DNA of 64,000 nt, taken from contig NZ_JAGETZ010000002.1 in NCBI RefSeq assembly GCF_017571495.1, forward strand, positions 434,001-498,000, read 5' to 3'. The notes below the pieces were generated by a model. It ran no database searches and was not told where the DNA came from. It saw only the letters and a program-made list of their open reading frames with translations. Within the stretch, counting starts at the first letter, position 1, and each line of letters starts with the position of its first letter. The translations under genes and the position numbers were made by a program. Source of the DNA: Hymenobacter negativus. GTDB lineage: Bacteria > Bacteroidota > Bacteroidia > Cytophagales > Hymenobacteraceae. Shown here piece by piece: positions 8,608 through 17,752 of this stretch.

Positions 8608-9627
8608 ATGAACAAGATTTTAGCATTATCCCTTTTTGCTATTTCCGGGGCATTATTAGGCGGGTGCGGTTTTGGTAAAGGTCCTACGGGCGACCTTGTA
8701 GGTTCCGAAGACCGTCCGTTCTTTAACCCACAGGAAGTTCCCTTTGGAATGGTACCCTGCCCCGGCGGTACCTTCCACATGGGCCAGACCGACCAAGATA
8801 TATCGGCTTCGATGGTTAACATGAACAAGCAGGTGACCATAGCCGGCTTCTACATGGATGAAACCGAAATTACTAACAACGAATACCGTCAGTTTGTCGA
8901 TGCCATTAAGCAGGACTCGCTTGATGTACTAGGTGAAGAATATGTGATGACTGAACTCTACCCCGATACCACGGTATGGGTTCGCGACTTCACTTATCAC
9001 ATGGGCGACCCATTGCTGGAGTACTACTATACGCACCCTGCATTCGATGATTATCCGGTAGTGGGGGTTGACTGGTTTGCCGCTAAATATTTCTGCAACT
9101 GGCGTACCAAGTTCCGGAATGCTGCCCGCGAAGAAACAGGCTTAGCTAGCGACCCGAACTTCCGACTGCCTTCTGAGGCTGAATGGGAGTACGCTGCTCG
9201 CGGTGGCCGCGATTTGGCTACTTATCCCTGGGGTGGTCCTTATCTGCGCAATACCAAAGGCTGCATGCTGGCTAACTTTAAGCCTGGACGTGGCGATTAC
9301 GCTTCCGATGGCTTCGCTTATACATCGGAAGTTGGTTCATTCTTCCCCAATGACTTTGGTTTGTATGACATGGCTGGTAACGTTTCGGAGTGGTGCGATG
9401 ATGCTTACATGGAAGCTTCGGTGCCCGTTGTTTGGGACTTGAACCCTACCAACCCGGATGACAACGAACCTCGCAAAGTAGTCCGTGGCGGCTCGTGGAA
9501 AGACATTGCGTATTTCCTCGAAACTGGTACTCGGAATTTCGAATACCAAGATTCTGCCCGCTCCTACATTGGCTTCCGCTGCTCGATGATTCAGATTGGC
9601 ATGGGTACTAACAGCGCGCTTAACTAA
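8608..9627 (+). CDS. gldK: GldK/PorK type IX secretion lipoprotein
   Basis: GldK is an outer-membrane lipoprotein that forms the periplasmic ring of the type IX secretion system with GldN. The 339-residue product has a signal peptide with lipobox LLGGC and then a formylglycine-generating-enzyme-like (FGE-sulfatase) fold: 'PGGTFHMG', 'DETEITNNEYRQF', 'VGVDWFAAKYFCNWR', 'RLPSEAEWEYAARGG', 'GLYDMAGNVSEW', 'VVRGGSWKD' and 'IGFRC'. The catalytic role of the fold is not expected here. GldK/PorK of Flavobacterium and Porphyromonas are longer (about 460-490 residues from memory), so this is a compact version. gldL, gldM and gldN follow in order, which separates it from the similar GldJ. Confidence 0.92.
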   Translation: MNKILALSLFAISGALLGGCGFGKGPTGDLVGSEDRPFFNPQEVPFGMVPCPGGTFHMGQTDQDISASMVNMNKQVTIAGFYMDETEITNNEYRQFVDAIKQDSLDVLGEEYVMTELYPDTTVWVRDFTYHMGDPLLEYYYTHPAFDDYPVVGVDWFAAKYFCNWRTKFRNAAREETGLASDPNFRLPSEAEWEYAARGGRDLATYPWGGPYLRNTKGCMLANFKPGRGDYASDGFAYTSEVGSFFPNDFGLYDMAGNVSEWCDDAYMEASVPVVWDLNPTNPDDNEPRKVVRGGSWKDIAYFLETGTRNFEYQDSARSYIGFRCSMIQIGMGTNSALN

Positions 9628-9713
9628 TACCTAACTATTATAAAAGGCTAAGGCCATTACTCAAACACCCTCCCCTCACCTTACTTCAACATTTCTCAAT
9701 TAGTTAGACTCCC

Positions 9714-10523
9714 ATGGCAGCCCAAAAAAGTTTTCTCTATGATACGCTGATGCCCAAAATCTACGGTATCGGTGCAGCCGTTGTAATTGTTGGTGCATTG
9801 TTTAAAATCGAACACTGGAAAGGTGCCGATACGATGCTGATTGTAGGCCTGGGTACGGAAGCCGTTATCTTTTTCCTTAGCGCATTCCAACCCGCCGCTC
9901 ACGAGCCCGATTGGAGCTTGGTATATCCTGAACTGAATGATGGCTATGACCCCTCGACAGGTGGTACTAAAGCTGTAGAAGCCAGCAATGCAAAAGGCCT
10001 CACAATGAAGCTGGACGATATGCTGAAAAATGCCAATGTTACTCCTGAAGCCCTCACTAGCCTGGGCCAAGGCCTAAACCGTCTCAGCACTACTACTTCA
10101 CAGCTGTCGCAATTGGGCGAGGCAACGAATGTGACCGACGAATATACCAAAAAAGTTCGCTCGGCTGCCGATTCACTCGAAAAAATCAACGTGGCTTACT
10201 CGAACACGGTAGATGCTATTTCGGCAATGTCGAATGCTACCTCTGATGCTAAGGAGTACCACATGCAGGTTCAGAACGTGACCAAAAACCTTGGCGCTTT
10301 GAATGCTGTGTATGAAATGGAATTGCAGGATGCCAACACGCACCTCAAATCCATGAACCAGTTCTATGGTACCCTCAGCAAAGCCATGGACAACATGACC
10401 CAGGCTGGCAAAGACACCGAGCAGTTCCAGAAGCAAGTATCTGACCTGACCGGCAACCTGACCTCGCTGAACCGGGTGTATGGCAACATGCTGAATGCCA
10501 TGCGTGCTCCTGCCCAGGCTTAA
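9714..10523 (+). CDS. gldL: gliding/type IX secretion motor protein GldL
   Basis: GldL is the inner-membrane part of the GldLM rotary motor that uses the proton gradient to drive type IX secretion and gliding. The 269-residue product has two N-terminal membrane helices ('IYGIGAAVVIVGALFKI' and 'MLIVGLGTEAVIFFLSAF') joined by 'EHWKGAD', the standard GldL hairpin. The glutamate in 'GLGTEAVIF' in helix 2 fits the conserved acidic residue proposed for proton coupling. The rest (residues about 75-269) is a long predicted coiled coil in the cytoplasm. It lies 86 bases after gldK and 58 before gldM in the same transcript. Confidence 0.95.
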   Translation: MAAQKSFLYDTLMPKIYGIGAAVVIVGALFKIEHWKGADTMLIVGLGTEAVIFFLSAFQPAAHEPDWSLVYPELNDGYDPSTGGTKAVEASNAKGLTMKLDDMLKNANVTPEALTSLGQGLNRLSTTTSQLSQLGEATNVTDEYTKKVRSAADSLEKINVAYSNTVDAISAMSNATSDAKEYHMQVQNVTKNLGALNAVYEMELQDANTHLKSMNQFYGTLSKAMDNMTQAGKDTEQFQKQVSDLTGNLTSLNRVYGNMLNAMRAPAQA

Positions 10524-10581
10524 TTGCTGGCAGAAGAAGCAAAAAATTAGTTCTTATTCCAATTTTTAGCGGAAACAGATA

Positions 10582-12162
10582 ATGGCAGGCGGAAAAGAAT
10601 CCCCGCGGCAGAAGATGATTGGCATGATGTATCTCGTGCTAACCGCTCTTCTGGCGCTCCAAGTGAACTCAGCAATTCTGCTGAAGTTCAAGTTTATCGA
10701 CGACAGCCTTTTGGGCGTCAACGATAAAACGTCAGTGGCAGCTGATAACACCATCAAGGGTATCAGCGAAGCCGTGACGAAAAACCAGAATCAGGCCCGT
10801 GATAAAGCAGTCTTGGCAGAAAGCGAAGAAATTCGGACCAAGACCAAGGAGATGACGGCTTACTTGCGTGGTCTGCGCGAGAAATTGTTGAAAGCCACTG
10901 AGAATACTGGTCCCGAAATGACCAACCTGAGTGGTGAGGACAAAGTAGCTATAACCATGCTGGGCGGCAAGAATGACGGTCTTGCTTATAAGGAGTTGAA
11001 GCCAAAACTGAATGAATATTCGGAATTTATCAAAAAATTCGTTCCATCTGCTACACCTTTGGCACTTGATGGTAAAGAAGATAGCCGCGTAACTGAGAAG
11101 GCACAGAAGAACAAAAACTTTGCTGAAATCAACTTCGAGAACACCCCTGTAGTAGCTGCTTTGGCAACTATCTCGCAAAAGGAAACCGAAGTGTTGAAGT
11201 ATGAAGCAGAAGCACTGTCAGCTCAAGCTCAAAAAGTAGGTGCCAAAACGATTGTTTTTGACAAAATTGGTGCTTTCGCTAGCGCTGAGTCGAATACGGT
11301 AGCTGCTGGTACCAAATACAAGGCTGAATTGTTCCTGACGGCTGCTGCCTCAAGCATCCATCCTACGATGACGCTGAACGGTGGTTCACTGGCAGTTGGT
11401 CCTGATGGTCACGGCAAAGTTGAGTTCACTGCTCGGCCTGGTGCATTCAATGCTGAAGGTACTGCAAAGGCTTCCTGGACTGGTACGATTCGTTTCAACC
11501 AGAATGGTCGTGATACCACCTTTAAAGTAATGGTGCCTTATACCATCACTAAACCAGTAATGCAGATTCAGTCGGCGTCGGTTCAGGCCCTTTATTTCAA
11601 GTGCGGCAACAAACTGAATGTTTCAGTGCCTGCTCTTGGGGCACAGTACAAGCCTGGTTTCTCGGCTTCGGGTGCAGCAGCTATTCCTGGCAGCAAAGTG
11701 GGCGACGTGACCCTCGTGCCTAATGCCAAGGAAGTAACTCTGAACGTGAGCAGCGGCGGCAATGCTATCGGTTCGCAAACGTTCCAAGTACGTCCGATTC
11801 CTAAGCCTACTATCGAATGCTACGTAGGTGGCCGTCAGGCTAACGAGAAGCAGGGTACTCCTGGTACCGCTGTGCGCTCGATGAACCTGAAGGCTGTACC
11901 GGATGCTGGTTTCGCTACCTTCCTGCCCGAGGATGCTCGTTTTCGCGTGGCTCGTTATGAAGTCACCTTGGTTCGTGGCCGTCGCCCTGCTATGCCCACG
12001 AAAACAATTAGCGGTCCGACTGCTGACTTGAGCGATGTAGTGAACTCCTATCGTGAAGGCGACCGCCTATACATTGAAGTGAAAGACGTTCAGCGTATGA
12101 ACTTCCGCAACGAAATCGAGCCGGTAAGCGTGTCGAAGCAGTTTAATATTCCGCTGCTATAA
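10582..12162 (+). CDS. gldM: gliding/type IX secretion motor protein GldM
   Basis: GldM spans the inner membrane once and crosses the periplasm as a dimer, passing motor torque from GldL to the GldK/GldN ring. The 526-residue product begins with the classic GldM start 'MAGGKESPRQKMIGMMYLVLTALLALQVNS'-type segment (shown in part: MIGMMYLVLTALLAL), a single membrane helix. A helical D1 region follows (residues about 40-220), then beta-rich periplasmic domains with 'MTLNGGSLAVG', 'GTIRFNQNGRDTTF' and a C-terminal domain ending 'SVSKQFNIPLL'. Length is close to the family norm. It lies between gldL and gldN in one operon. Confidence 0.95.
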   Translation: MAGGKESPRQKMIGMMYLVLTALLALQVNSAILLKFKFIDDSLLGVNDKTSVAADNTIKGISEAVTKNQNQARDKAVLAESEEIRTKTKEMTAYLRGLREKLLKATENTGPEMTNLSGEDKVAITMLGGKNDGLAYKELKPKLNEYSEFIKKFVPSATPLALDGKEDSRVTEKAQKNKNFAEINFENTPVVAALATISQKETEVLKYEAEALSAQAQKVGAKTIVFDKIGAFASAESNTVAAGTKYKAELFLTAAASSIHPTMTLNGGSLAVGPDGHGKVEFTARPGAFNAEGTAKASWTGTIRFNQNGRDTTFKVMVPYTITKPVMQIQSASVQALYFKCGNKLNVSVPALGAQYKPGFSASGAAAIPGSKVGDVTLVPNAKEVTLNVSSGGNAIGSQTFQVRPIPKPTIECYVGGRQANEKQGTPGTAVRSMNLKAVPDAGFATFLPEDARFRVARYEVTLVRGRRPAMPTKTISGPTADLSDVVNSYREGDRLYIEVKDVQRMNFRNEIEPVSVSKQFNIPLL

Positions 12163-12220
12163 TATTTTCTCTTTAGTCTCGTTAGCGAACTATCCTACAA
12201 TCAATTTGCTTTTGCCCGTT

Positions 12221-13192
12221 ATGAAATCCATTCACACTTTGGCCGCTATTGCCGCTGGATTGTCACTGTCCCTGACGGTGTCGGCCCAGGAGCAGGCTAC
12301 CACGGCGAGCAGCACGGGCTCGCATCGGCCCATACCACCTTCCGACCAAATGTTCCGCAAGAGCATCTGGCGTCAAGTTGACCTGCGCGAGAAGCAGAAT
12401 AAGCCGATGTTCTCGGAAGGCAAAGAAATTAGTCGGGTTATTCTCGAAGCGGTGAAGCGCGGAGAGTTGCAAGCCTACAAAAACGATTCGCTGACCTCCA
12501 CTTATACTCCCACCGAAGTAAGCGGCAACATGTCGATTGCTGAAGAAAAGGCTGGCTTGAGTGCAGATGAAGCTGCTGCTGGCTTGACGGATGATACAGG
12601 TGACTGGAATAATCCACGGCCCAGAAATGGTGCGGCTGGTGCGGCTGGCGCTAGAACAGTACGTCAGCCCCGGCTGGGTACTAACGGCCGGCCCATGCGG
12701 GATAGAAGAGGCCAAATCATTTACGAAACCGTAGCGGTAACGCCTCCTCCTCCCCCCCCTCCACCCGTAAACTTGTATCGTTTCAAGGACTTGTATGAGA
12801 TGGAGATTAAAGAGGATATGATTTTCGACAAGAAGCGGTCGAGAATGTATCACGACATTAAGTCGATTGGATTGTTCGTTCCTTCAACGCTTTCATCTAA
12901 CACCTCGGGCATTGAGAAGCCGATTGGCTACTTCAAGTATAGCGACTTGGTGAAGGTTTTCCGCAGCAATCCGCAAAACGCCATCTGGTTCAATGCGGAG
13001 AATGATGCGCAGCACAAGAACCTCGCTGATGCTTTTGAGTTGTGGTTGTTCAACTCTTACATCACCAAAGTTTCGAACGCTGGCGATAGCCGTCTGGATG
13101 ACATCTACGGTGGTGCCCAGCAAGGCATTCTGGCAGCTCAGCAGACTGCCGCTGACCTAGTGGAATACGAATACAACCTGTGGAGCTTCTAG
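12221..13192 (+). CDS. gldN: gliding/type IX secretion protein GldN
   Basis: GldN is the periplasmic partner of GldK in the outer-membrane-linked ring of the type IX system. The 323-residue product starts at ATG 12221 with a signal peptide ending 'VSAQEQ'. The mature part has the family segments 'RPIPPSDQMFRKSIWRQVDLREKQN' (shown in part), 'LYRFKDLYEMEIKEDMIFDKKRSRM'-like and 'IGYFKYSDLVKVFR'. A run of eight prolines follows 'VAVTP' near residue 175 and probably acts as a flexible linker. A TTG start at 12206 would only add five residues and is not needed. The operon ends here with a strong terminator. Confidence 0.94.
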   Translation: MKSIHTLAAIAAGLSLSLTVSAQEQATTASSTGSHRPIPPSDQMFRKSIWRQVDLREKQNKPMFSEGKEISRVILEAVKRGELQAYKNDSLTSTYTPTEVSGNMSIAEEKAGLSADEAAAGLTDDTGDWNNPRPRNGAAGAAGARTVRQPRLGTNGRPMRDRRGQIIYETVAVTPPPPPPPPVNLYRFKDLYEMEIKEDMIFDKKRSRMYHDIKSIGLFVPSTLSSNTSGIEKPIGYFKYSDLVKVFRSNPQNAIWFNAENDAQHKNLADAFELWLFNSYITKVSNAGDSRLDDIYGGAQQGILAAQQTAADLVEYEYNLWSF

Positions 13193-13204
13193 CCTCATCG
13201 GTTT

Positions 13205-13252
13205 GATAAAAAGAAAAGCCCTCGTAGTGATGCGAGGGCTTTTCTTTTTATC
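13205..13252. terminator. bidirectional terminator between gldN and uvrC
   Basis: A perfect 20-bp stem (13205-13224 with 13233-13252) with an 8-nt loop; A-rich on the left and T-rich on the right, so it can stop transcription from both sides. It sits between the converging gldN and uvrC genes. Confidence 0.97.
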
Positions 13253-13271
13253 AGCTTAATAGAATAATTGG

Positions 13272-15107
13272 CTAGGTAGGAAGCTGGCGGGCAGGCATGG
13301 GAAGGGAGGGAGCCTCGTTTTCGGCAAAGTAGATTTGGAGGACTTTGGCTTTGGCTTTGCCTACTTCGGCGATTAGGTCGGCTTCGGTGAGCTCGCGGAT
13401 TTTCTTAACGGACTTGAACTTGTTGAGGAGTTTCTCGGCAGTGATGGGACCAAGACCTTTGACGTCAGTTAGCTCAGTTTTGAGGGTAGCGGCGTCGCGG
13501 CGCGAGCGGTGGAAGGTGATGCCGAACCGGTGGACTTCGTCGCGCATGCGCTGGAAAAGGCGCAGGGATTCGCTCTTTTTGTCGATGTAGAGCGGGAGGG
13601 GGTCGTTGGGGACGTAGATTTCTTCGAGGCGCTTGGCGATGCCGATGACTGGAATCTGGCCCCACAGGTTGAGGTCTTTCAGGGCTTTGACGGCCATGCT
13701 GAGTTGGCCTTTGCCGCCGTCGATGATAACGAGCTGGGGGAGGCTGGCACCTTCATCGACGAGGCGACGGTAGCGGCGGGTGACGACTTCGTACATGGTG
13801 TCGAAGTCGTTGGGGCCGATGACGGTTTTGACGTGGTAGTGGCGGTAATCCTTCTTGCTGGGCTTGGCGTTGCGGAAGCAGACCATAGCCGATACCGGGT
13901 TATCGCCCTGGAAGTTGGAGTTGTCGAAGCATTCGATGTGCTTGGGCAGCTCGGTGAGGCGCAGGTCTTTCTTAATGGTTTCCATGATGCGCACCTCGTT
14001 GAGGTCCTTGCTACGCTCGTTCATGCTCTCCTTCTCCTTGCGGGCGTAGAGCACGTTTTTGAGGGCTAGTTCGAGGAGTTTGCGCTTGTCACCAATTTGA
14101 GGAACGGTGAGAGTGACGCCGGGCAACGGGAGGTCGACAGGCACGTTGGTGAGGATTTCGCGCGATTCGCTTTCGAACTCCTGGCGCATCTGCATGATGA
14201 GTGGGGCCAGGATTTCGGCATCTTCTTCGTCGAGCTTCTTGGTGACTTCGATGCTTTGGGTTAGGATAATGCTGCCGTTCATCACCTTGAGATAGGTGAT
14301 AAAGCCCGACTTCTCGTTGCTGGCGATGGCAAAGACATCGATGTTGGTGAGGGAAGCATTGACGATGGTGGACTTGGCCTGGAAGTCTTCCAGCTTATCG
14401 AGCTTCACTTTGAACTGGTGGGCCAGCTCGTACTGCATTTCCTGAGCGGCAGCAGCCATCTTCTCACGGAAATACTGCTTGGGAATGCGCAGGTCGCCAT
14501 TGAGAATCTGGCGGATTTGCTGAATGTAGGTGTTGTAGGTGGCCTCGTCTTCCTTCGCTACACAGGGGGCGTTGCAGTTACCGATTTGCAGCTCTAAGCA
14601 GGGTTTGAACTTGCCGGCTTCTACGTTCTGCACCGTGAGGTTGTAGTTGCAGGTACGGAGCGGGTAGAGGGCCCGGATGAGCTCCAGAAGTACGTTCAGG
14701 GCTGTGCCGTTGGCGTAAGGGCCGTAGTAACGTGAGCCGTCGTTAATCTTGTTGCGGGTGGGAATGAGGCGCGGGAAACGCTCGTTGGTGAGGCAGATGT
14801 AGGGGTAGGTTTTGCCGTCCTTCAGCAGGATGTTGTACTTGGGCTGGTGCTGCTTGATGAGGTTGTTTTCAAGCAGAAAGGCATCAGACTCGCTGTCTAC
14901 GATGGTAAATTCCAGGCGCTTGATGTTACGGACCAGTTGCTGGGTCTTCTTGTTGTGGTCCTGCTTGGTGAAATAGCTGCTCACGCGCTTGCGCAGGTCG
15001 ATGGCTTTGCCCACGTAGATGATGCCTTCGTCATCGAAATACTTGTAGATGCCGGGCTTGTGGGGCAGGGCATTTATTTGGGCTTGAAGCTCGGGTTTGG
15101 CAGCCAT
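13272..15107 (-). CDS. uvrC: UvrABC excinuclease subunit C
   Basis: UvrC makes the two cuts around UvrB-bound DNA lesions in nucleotide excision repair. The 611-residue protein has the GIY-YIG nuclease domain near residues 15-95 ('PGIYKYFDDEG', 'YVGKAIDLRKRVSSYF'), a central UvrB-binding UVR segment near 200-235, the RNase H-like second nuclease domain ('ECFDNSNFQG', 'VIIDGGKGQLS', 'FGITFHRSRRD'), and C-terminal helix-hairpin-helix DNA binding ('LTDVKGLGPITAEKLLNKF'). The ATG at 15107 gives the usual start; an upstream ATG at 15170 adds 21 atypical residues. It converges on the gldN operon. Confidence 0.97.
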   Translation of the reverse strand: MAAKPELQAQINALPHKPGIYKYFDDEGIIYVGKAIDLRKRVSSYFTKQDHNKKTQQLVRNIKRLEFTIVDSESDAFLLENNLIKQHQPKYNILLKDGKTYPYICLTNERFPRLIPTRNKINDGSRYYGPYANGTALNVLLELIRALYPLRTCNYNLTVQNVEAGKFKPCLELQIGNCNAPCVAKEDEATYNTYIQQIRQILNGDLRIPKQYFREKMAAAAQEMQYELAHQFKVKLDKLEDFQAKSTIVNASLTNIDVFAIASNEKSGFITYLKVMNGSIILTQSIEVTKKLDEEDAEILAPLIMQMRQEFESESREILTNVPVDLPLPGVTLTVPQIGDKRKLLELALKNVLYARKEKESMNERSKDLNEVRIMETIKKDLRLTELPKHIECFDNSNFQGDNPVSAMVCFRNAKPSKKDYRHYHVKTVIGPNDFDTMYEVVTRRYRRLVDEGASLPQLVIIDGGKGQLSMAVKALKDLNLWGQIPVIGIAKRLEEIYVPNDPLPLYIDKKSESLRLFQRMRDEVHRFGITFHRSRRDAATLKTELTDVKGLGPITAEKLLNKFKSVKKIRELTEADLIAEVGKAKAKVLQIYFAENEAPSLPMPARQLPT

Positions 15108-15143
15108 GAATCGCAGATTTAGCGGGGGATTATTTTTAACGAA

Positions 15144-15172
15144 ATATGGCTGACGAAAGTCGCCAGCCATAT
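15144..15172 (-). other. hairpin in the uvrC leader
   Basis: A perfect 9-bp inverted repeat, ATATGGCTG at 15144-15152 and its complement at 15164-15172, separated by 11 nt. It lies 37 bases upstream of the uvrC start. No T-run follows on either strand, so it is not a clear terminator. Confidence 0.4.
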
Positions 15173-15225
15173 CAAAATTTTCAAGGGTTTTGTGGTTGAC
15201 GCATCATGCCGCCGGGAATTTGCGC

Positions 15226-15287
15226 AACTCGCCGGGTCGACTTACCCAACTCGACCCGATGAGTTGAGGAAGCCGACCCGATGAGTT
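15226..15287. repeat. three copies of a 15-mer forming a hairpin after the PBP gene
   Basis: The motif TCGACCCGATGAGTT occurs at 15251-15265, its first base aside again at 15274-15287, and as an inverted copy at 15226-15240 (13 of 15 matches). The inverted and first direct copies form a stem with a 10-nt loop. It lies directly downstream of the minus-strand penicillin-binding protein gene, ending 3 bases from its stop codon, and could act as a transcript end. Confidence 0.55.
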
Positions 15288-15290
15288 AGC

Positions 15291-17630
15291 CTAGATGTCC
15301 TTGTCGTCCAGCTCAGACGCGTCGGGTGCGTTCATCTTCTGGTCGTAGGGGATGGTGTCGCGCTGACCGCCGTAATACTTCGAGCAGTCGATTTCCATGC
15401 TGAGCGGAGCGGTAGGTTTGGGGAAGGGCGCGGTGCTGATGCCAATGCTCTTGTCCTTGTACACTTTTTGCATGAAGAGGCCGTAGAGCGGCAATGCGAG
15501 GCGGGCGCCCTGGCCATAAGCACCGGTGCGGAAGTGGATGCTGCGGTCTTCCCCGCCAATCCACATGCCGCACACCAGGTCAGGGGTGATGCCCATAAAC
15601 CAGGCATCGGAATAGTTGGACGTGGTGCCGGTTTTGGCCCCGATTTCATAGGGAAACTTGAAGCCCGTGTGCAGAATGGTGCTGGTGCCGCCGGGCTCGG
15701 TGGTGCTGGCTTGTAGCATATAGGTCATGAGGTAGGCATGCTCCTCGTTGAGGGCCTCGTGGGTACGGGGCACGAACTCGCGCAGCACGTTGCCATTCTT
15801 GTCCTCAATGCGCGTGACCATGATGGGCGAAGTCCAGACGCCCTTGTTCACGAAGGCTGAATAGGCCCCGCACAGCTCGTAAATGCTGCAATCGGAAGCC
15901 CCGAAACCGACGGAAGGCACCGCATCGATGGGGGAGGTGATGCCGAGGCGTTGGGCACACTCTACAATCTTCTCGGGGCCAATCTGCATCACCAGCCAGG
16001 CCGTGATAGAGTTCATGGACCGGGCCAGGGCCTGCCGTAGCGTGAACACGCGGCCCGAGTACCCGCCCTCAAAGTTCTTGGGCGTGTAAGGCGGCCGGCC
16101 GGCCACGCCAGGGAACGTAGTGGCCACATCGGGGCGCGGGTAGCAGGGCGAGTAGCCTCGCTCGATGGCAGCGGCGTACACAATGGGCTTGAACGTGGAG
16201 CCGGGCTGGCGCTTGCCCTGCCGCACGTGGTCAAACTTGAAGAACTTGTAGTTGGGGCCCCCCACCCAGGCTTTAACATGGCCGTTGAGGGGGTTCATGG
16301 CCATAAAGCCGGCTTGCAGCATGCGCTTGTAGTAGGCCAGCGAATCGAGCGGCGACATGAGCATCTCCTTCTCGCCCTGCCAGGTAAACACCGGCATCTT
16401 ATATTTCCGGCGCAAGTAGAAATTGACGGAGTCCCGGTTGCCATCGTACTGCGCCATCAGCGACTTGTAGCGCTGGGTACGGCGCATGGCATTGTTCAAA
16501 AAGTCGGGGATAACCTTTCCGTTCTCGTCGCGCCAGGGCAGCTGGCCCTTCCAGTGGGCGGTAAACCACTTTTGCTGCAGGGCCAGGTGCTCGGCCAGCG
16601 ACTTCTCGGCATAAGCCTGCATGCGGGAGTCGACGGTGGTATAGATTTTCAGGCCGTCGGCGTACAGGTCGTGGTCGGTTTCCTTGGCCCAGGCCAGCAG
16701 CGACTTCACCACCTCGGCCCGGAAATAAGGGGCCAGGCCCTTACTGGGGTTCTCCACCGAGTAGTGCAGCACAATGGCTTTGGCGGTATCCTGGGCCAAC
16801 TCTTCTTTGGTGATGTAGTTGGCCTTGGCCATCTGGCGCAGCACCCAGTTGCGACGCAGGCGCGAGCGGTCCGGGTGCACCACCGGGCTGAAGCGGCCCG
16901 GCGCGTTCACGATGCCCACAAGGGTGGCGGCTTCGGGCGTGGTCAGGCTTTTGGGGGCTTTGTTGAAAAAGGTCTTGGCTGCTACATTAACGCCAAACGA
17001 GTTGGACCCAAACTCCACCGTATTCAGGTACATCCGGATTATTTCGCGCTTGGTATAGTTGCGCTCCAGCCGAATGGCCAGAATCCACTCCTTGGTTTTG
17101 GTGATGAGCAATCCCAGCTTGCCAGTGCCATTGAGCGTACCGTCGTTGAGGTCGGCGCGGGTACGAAACAGCACCTTGGCCACCTGCTGGGTGAGTGTGG
17201 AGCCGCCGCCGCTGTGCGAAAAGGTGAGTACGCCAGTTACAGCCCGCAGCACGCTCTTGGCATCAATACCCGAGTGCTGCTCGAAGCGCACGTCCTCGGT
17301 GGCAATAAGGGCATCAATCAGGTTCTGGGGCAGGTCCTTGAACTCGACGGGCGTGCGGTTCTCGCGGAAGTATTTGCCCAGTAGCACCCCATCAGCCGAA
17401 TAAATCTCGGAAGCCAGCTCGGAGCGTGGGTTTTCGAGGGTTTTGAGGTTGGGCATGCGCCCGAACAGGTTTAAGAAGTTACCGCTCACGGCCAACACGA
17501 ACAGTCCAAGGCCCACCACACCCAAGCCAAACAGCACCCACATGGTGCGCACAAACGCCGTAAACCGCCCCGGGCGAGCCGGTTTTAAAGGTTGGGGCTT
17601 GGGGCGGCGAGTAGGAGGGGAAGTCGGCAT
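15291..17630 (-). CDS. class A penicillin-binding protein (PBP1A type)
   Basis: A bifunctional murein polymerase that joins lipid II into glycan strands and cross-links peptides in the periplasm. The 779-residue product has a Pro-rich cytoplasmic tail, one membrane helix near residues 27-50, a GT51 transglycosylase domain ('ALIATEDVRFEQHSGID', 'GGGSTLTQQVAK', 'RKEIIRMYLN'-type helix), and a transpeptidase domain with the three active-site motifs: 'PGSTFKP' (SxxK), 'SMNS' (SxN) and 'AKTGTT' (KTG). The C-terminus is short and acidic. It lies on the minus strand between uvrC and sprE, with a terminator separating it from sprE. Confidence 0.96.
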   Translation of the reverse strand: MPTSPPTRRPKPQPLKPARPGRFTAFVRTMWVLFGLGVVGLGLFVLAVSGNFLNLFGRMPNLKTLENPRSELASEIYSADGVLLGKYFRENRTPVEFKDLPQNLIDALIATEDVRFEQHSGIDAKSVLRAVTGVLTFSHSGGGSTLTQQVAKVLFRTRADLNDGTLNGTGKLGLLITKTKEWILAIRLERNYTKREIIRMYLNTVEFGSNSFGVNVAAKTFFNKAPKSLTTPEAATLVGIVNAPGRFSPVVHPDRSRLRRNWVLRQMAKANYITKEELAQDTAKAIVLHYSVENPSKGLAPYFRAEVVKSLLAWAKETDHDLYADGLKIYTTVDSRMQAYAEKSLAEHLALQQKWFTAHWKGQLPWRDENGKVIPDFLNNAMRRTQRYKSLMAQYDGNRDSVNFYLRRKYKMPVFTWQGEKEMLMSPLDSLAYYKRMLQAGFMAMNPLNGHVKAWVGGPNYKFFKFDHVRQGKRQPGSTFKPIVYAAAIERGYSPCYPRPDVATTFPGVAGRPPYTPKNFEGGYSGRVFTLRQALARSMNSITAWLVMQIGPEKIVECAQRLGITSPIDAVPSVGFGASDCSIYELCGAYSAFVNKGVWTSPIMVTRIEDKNGNVLREFVPRTHEALNEEHAYLMTYMLQASTTEPGGTSTILHTGFKFPYEIGAKTGTTSNYSDAWFMGITPDLVCGMWIGGEDRSIHFRTGAYGQGARLALPLYGLFMQKVYKDKSIGISTAPFPKPTAPLSMEIDCSKYYGGQRDTIPYDQKMNAPDASELDDKDI

Positions 17631-17656
17631 AAGGAAAGAAAACGGAAATAATCAGG

Positions 17657-17664
17657 CAAAAATA
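17657..17664 (-). promoter_or_regulatory. -7 box TATTTTTG of the PBP gene
   Basis: On the minus strand TATTTTTG matches TAnnTTTG, 26 nt before the PBP start at 17630. It overlaps the T-run of the sprE terminator. Confidence 0.45.
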
Positions 17665-17693
17665 AAGCCTCCGATGGTGGACGGAGGCTTTAT
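17657..17693 (-). terminator. terminator after sprE
   Basis: A perfect 12-bp stem (17662-17673 with 17682-17693), an 8-nt loop, and on the minus strand a T-rich tail to about 17657. It lies about 60 bases beyond the sprE stop. Confidence 0.9.
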
Positions 17694-17752
17694 ACGGTTT
17701 GGACGCATTGGTCACCCATCTCATGGCATGGTCAACAGCGGCCAGCGCCCAC

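Noticed and set aside
16227..17384. Long plus-strand open frame of 385 codons
   Set aside because: It is antisense to the penicillin-binding protein. No family marks; open frames opposite GC-rich genes are common here.
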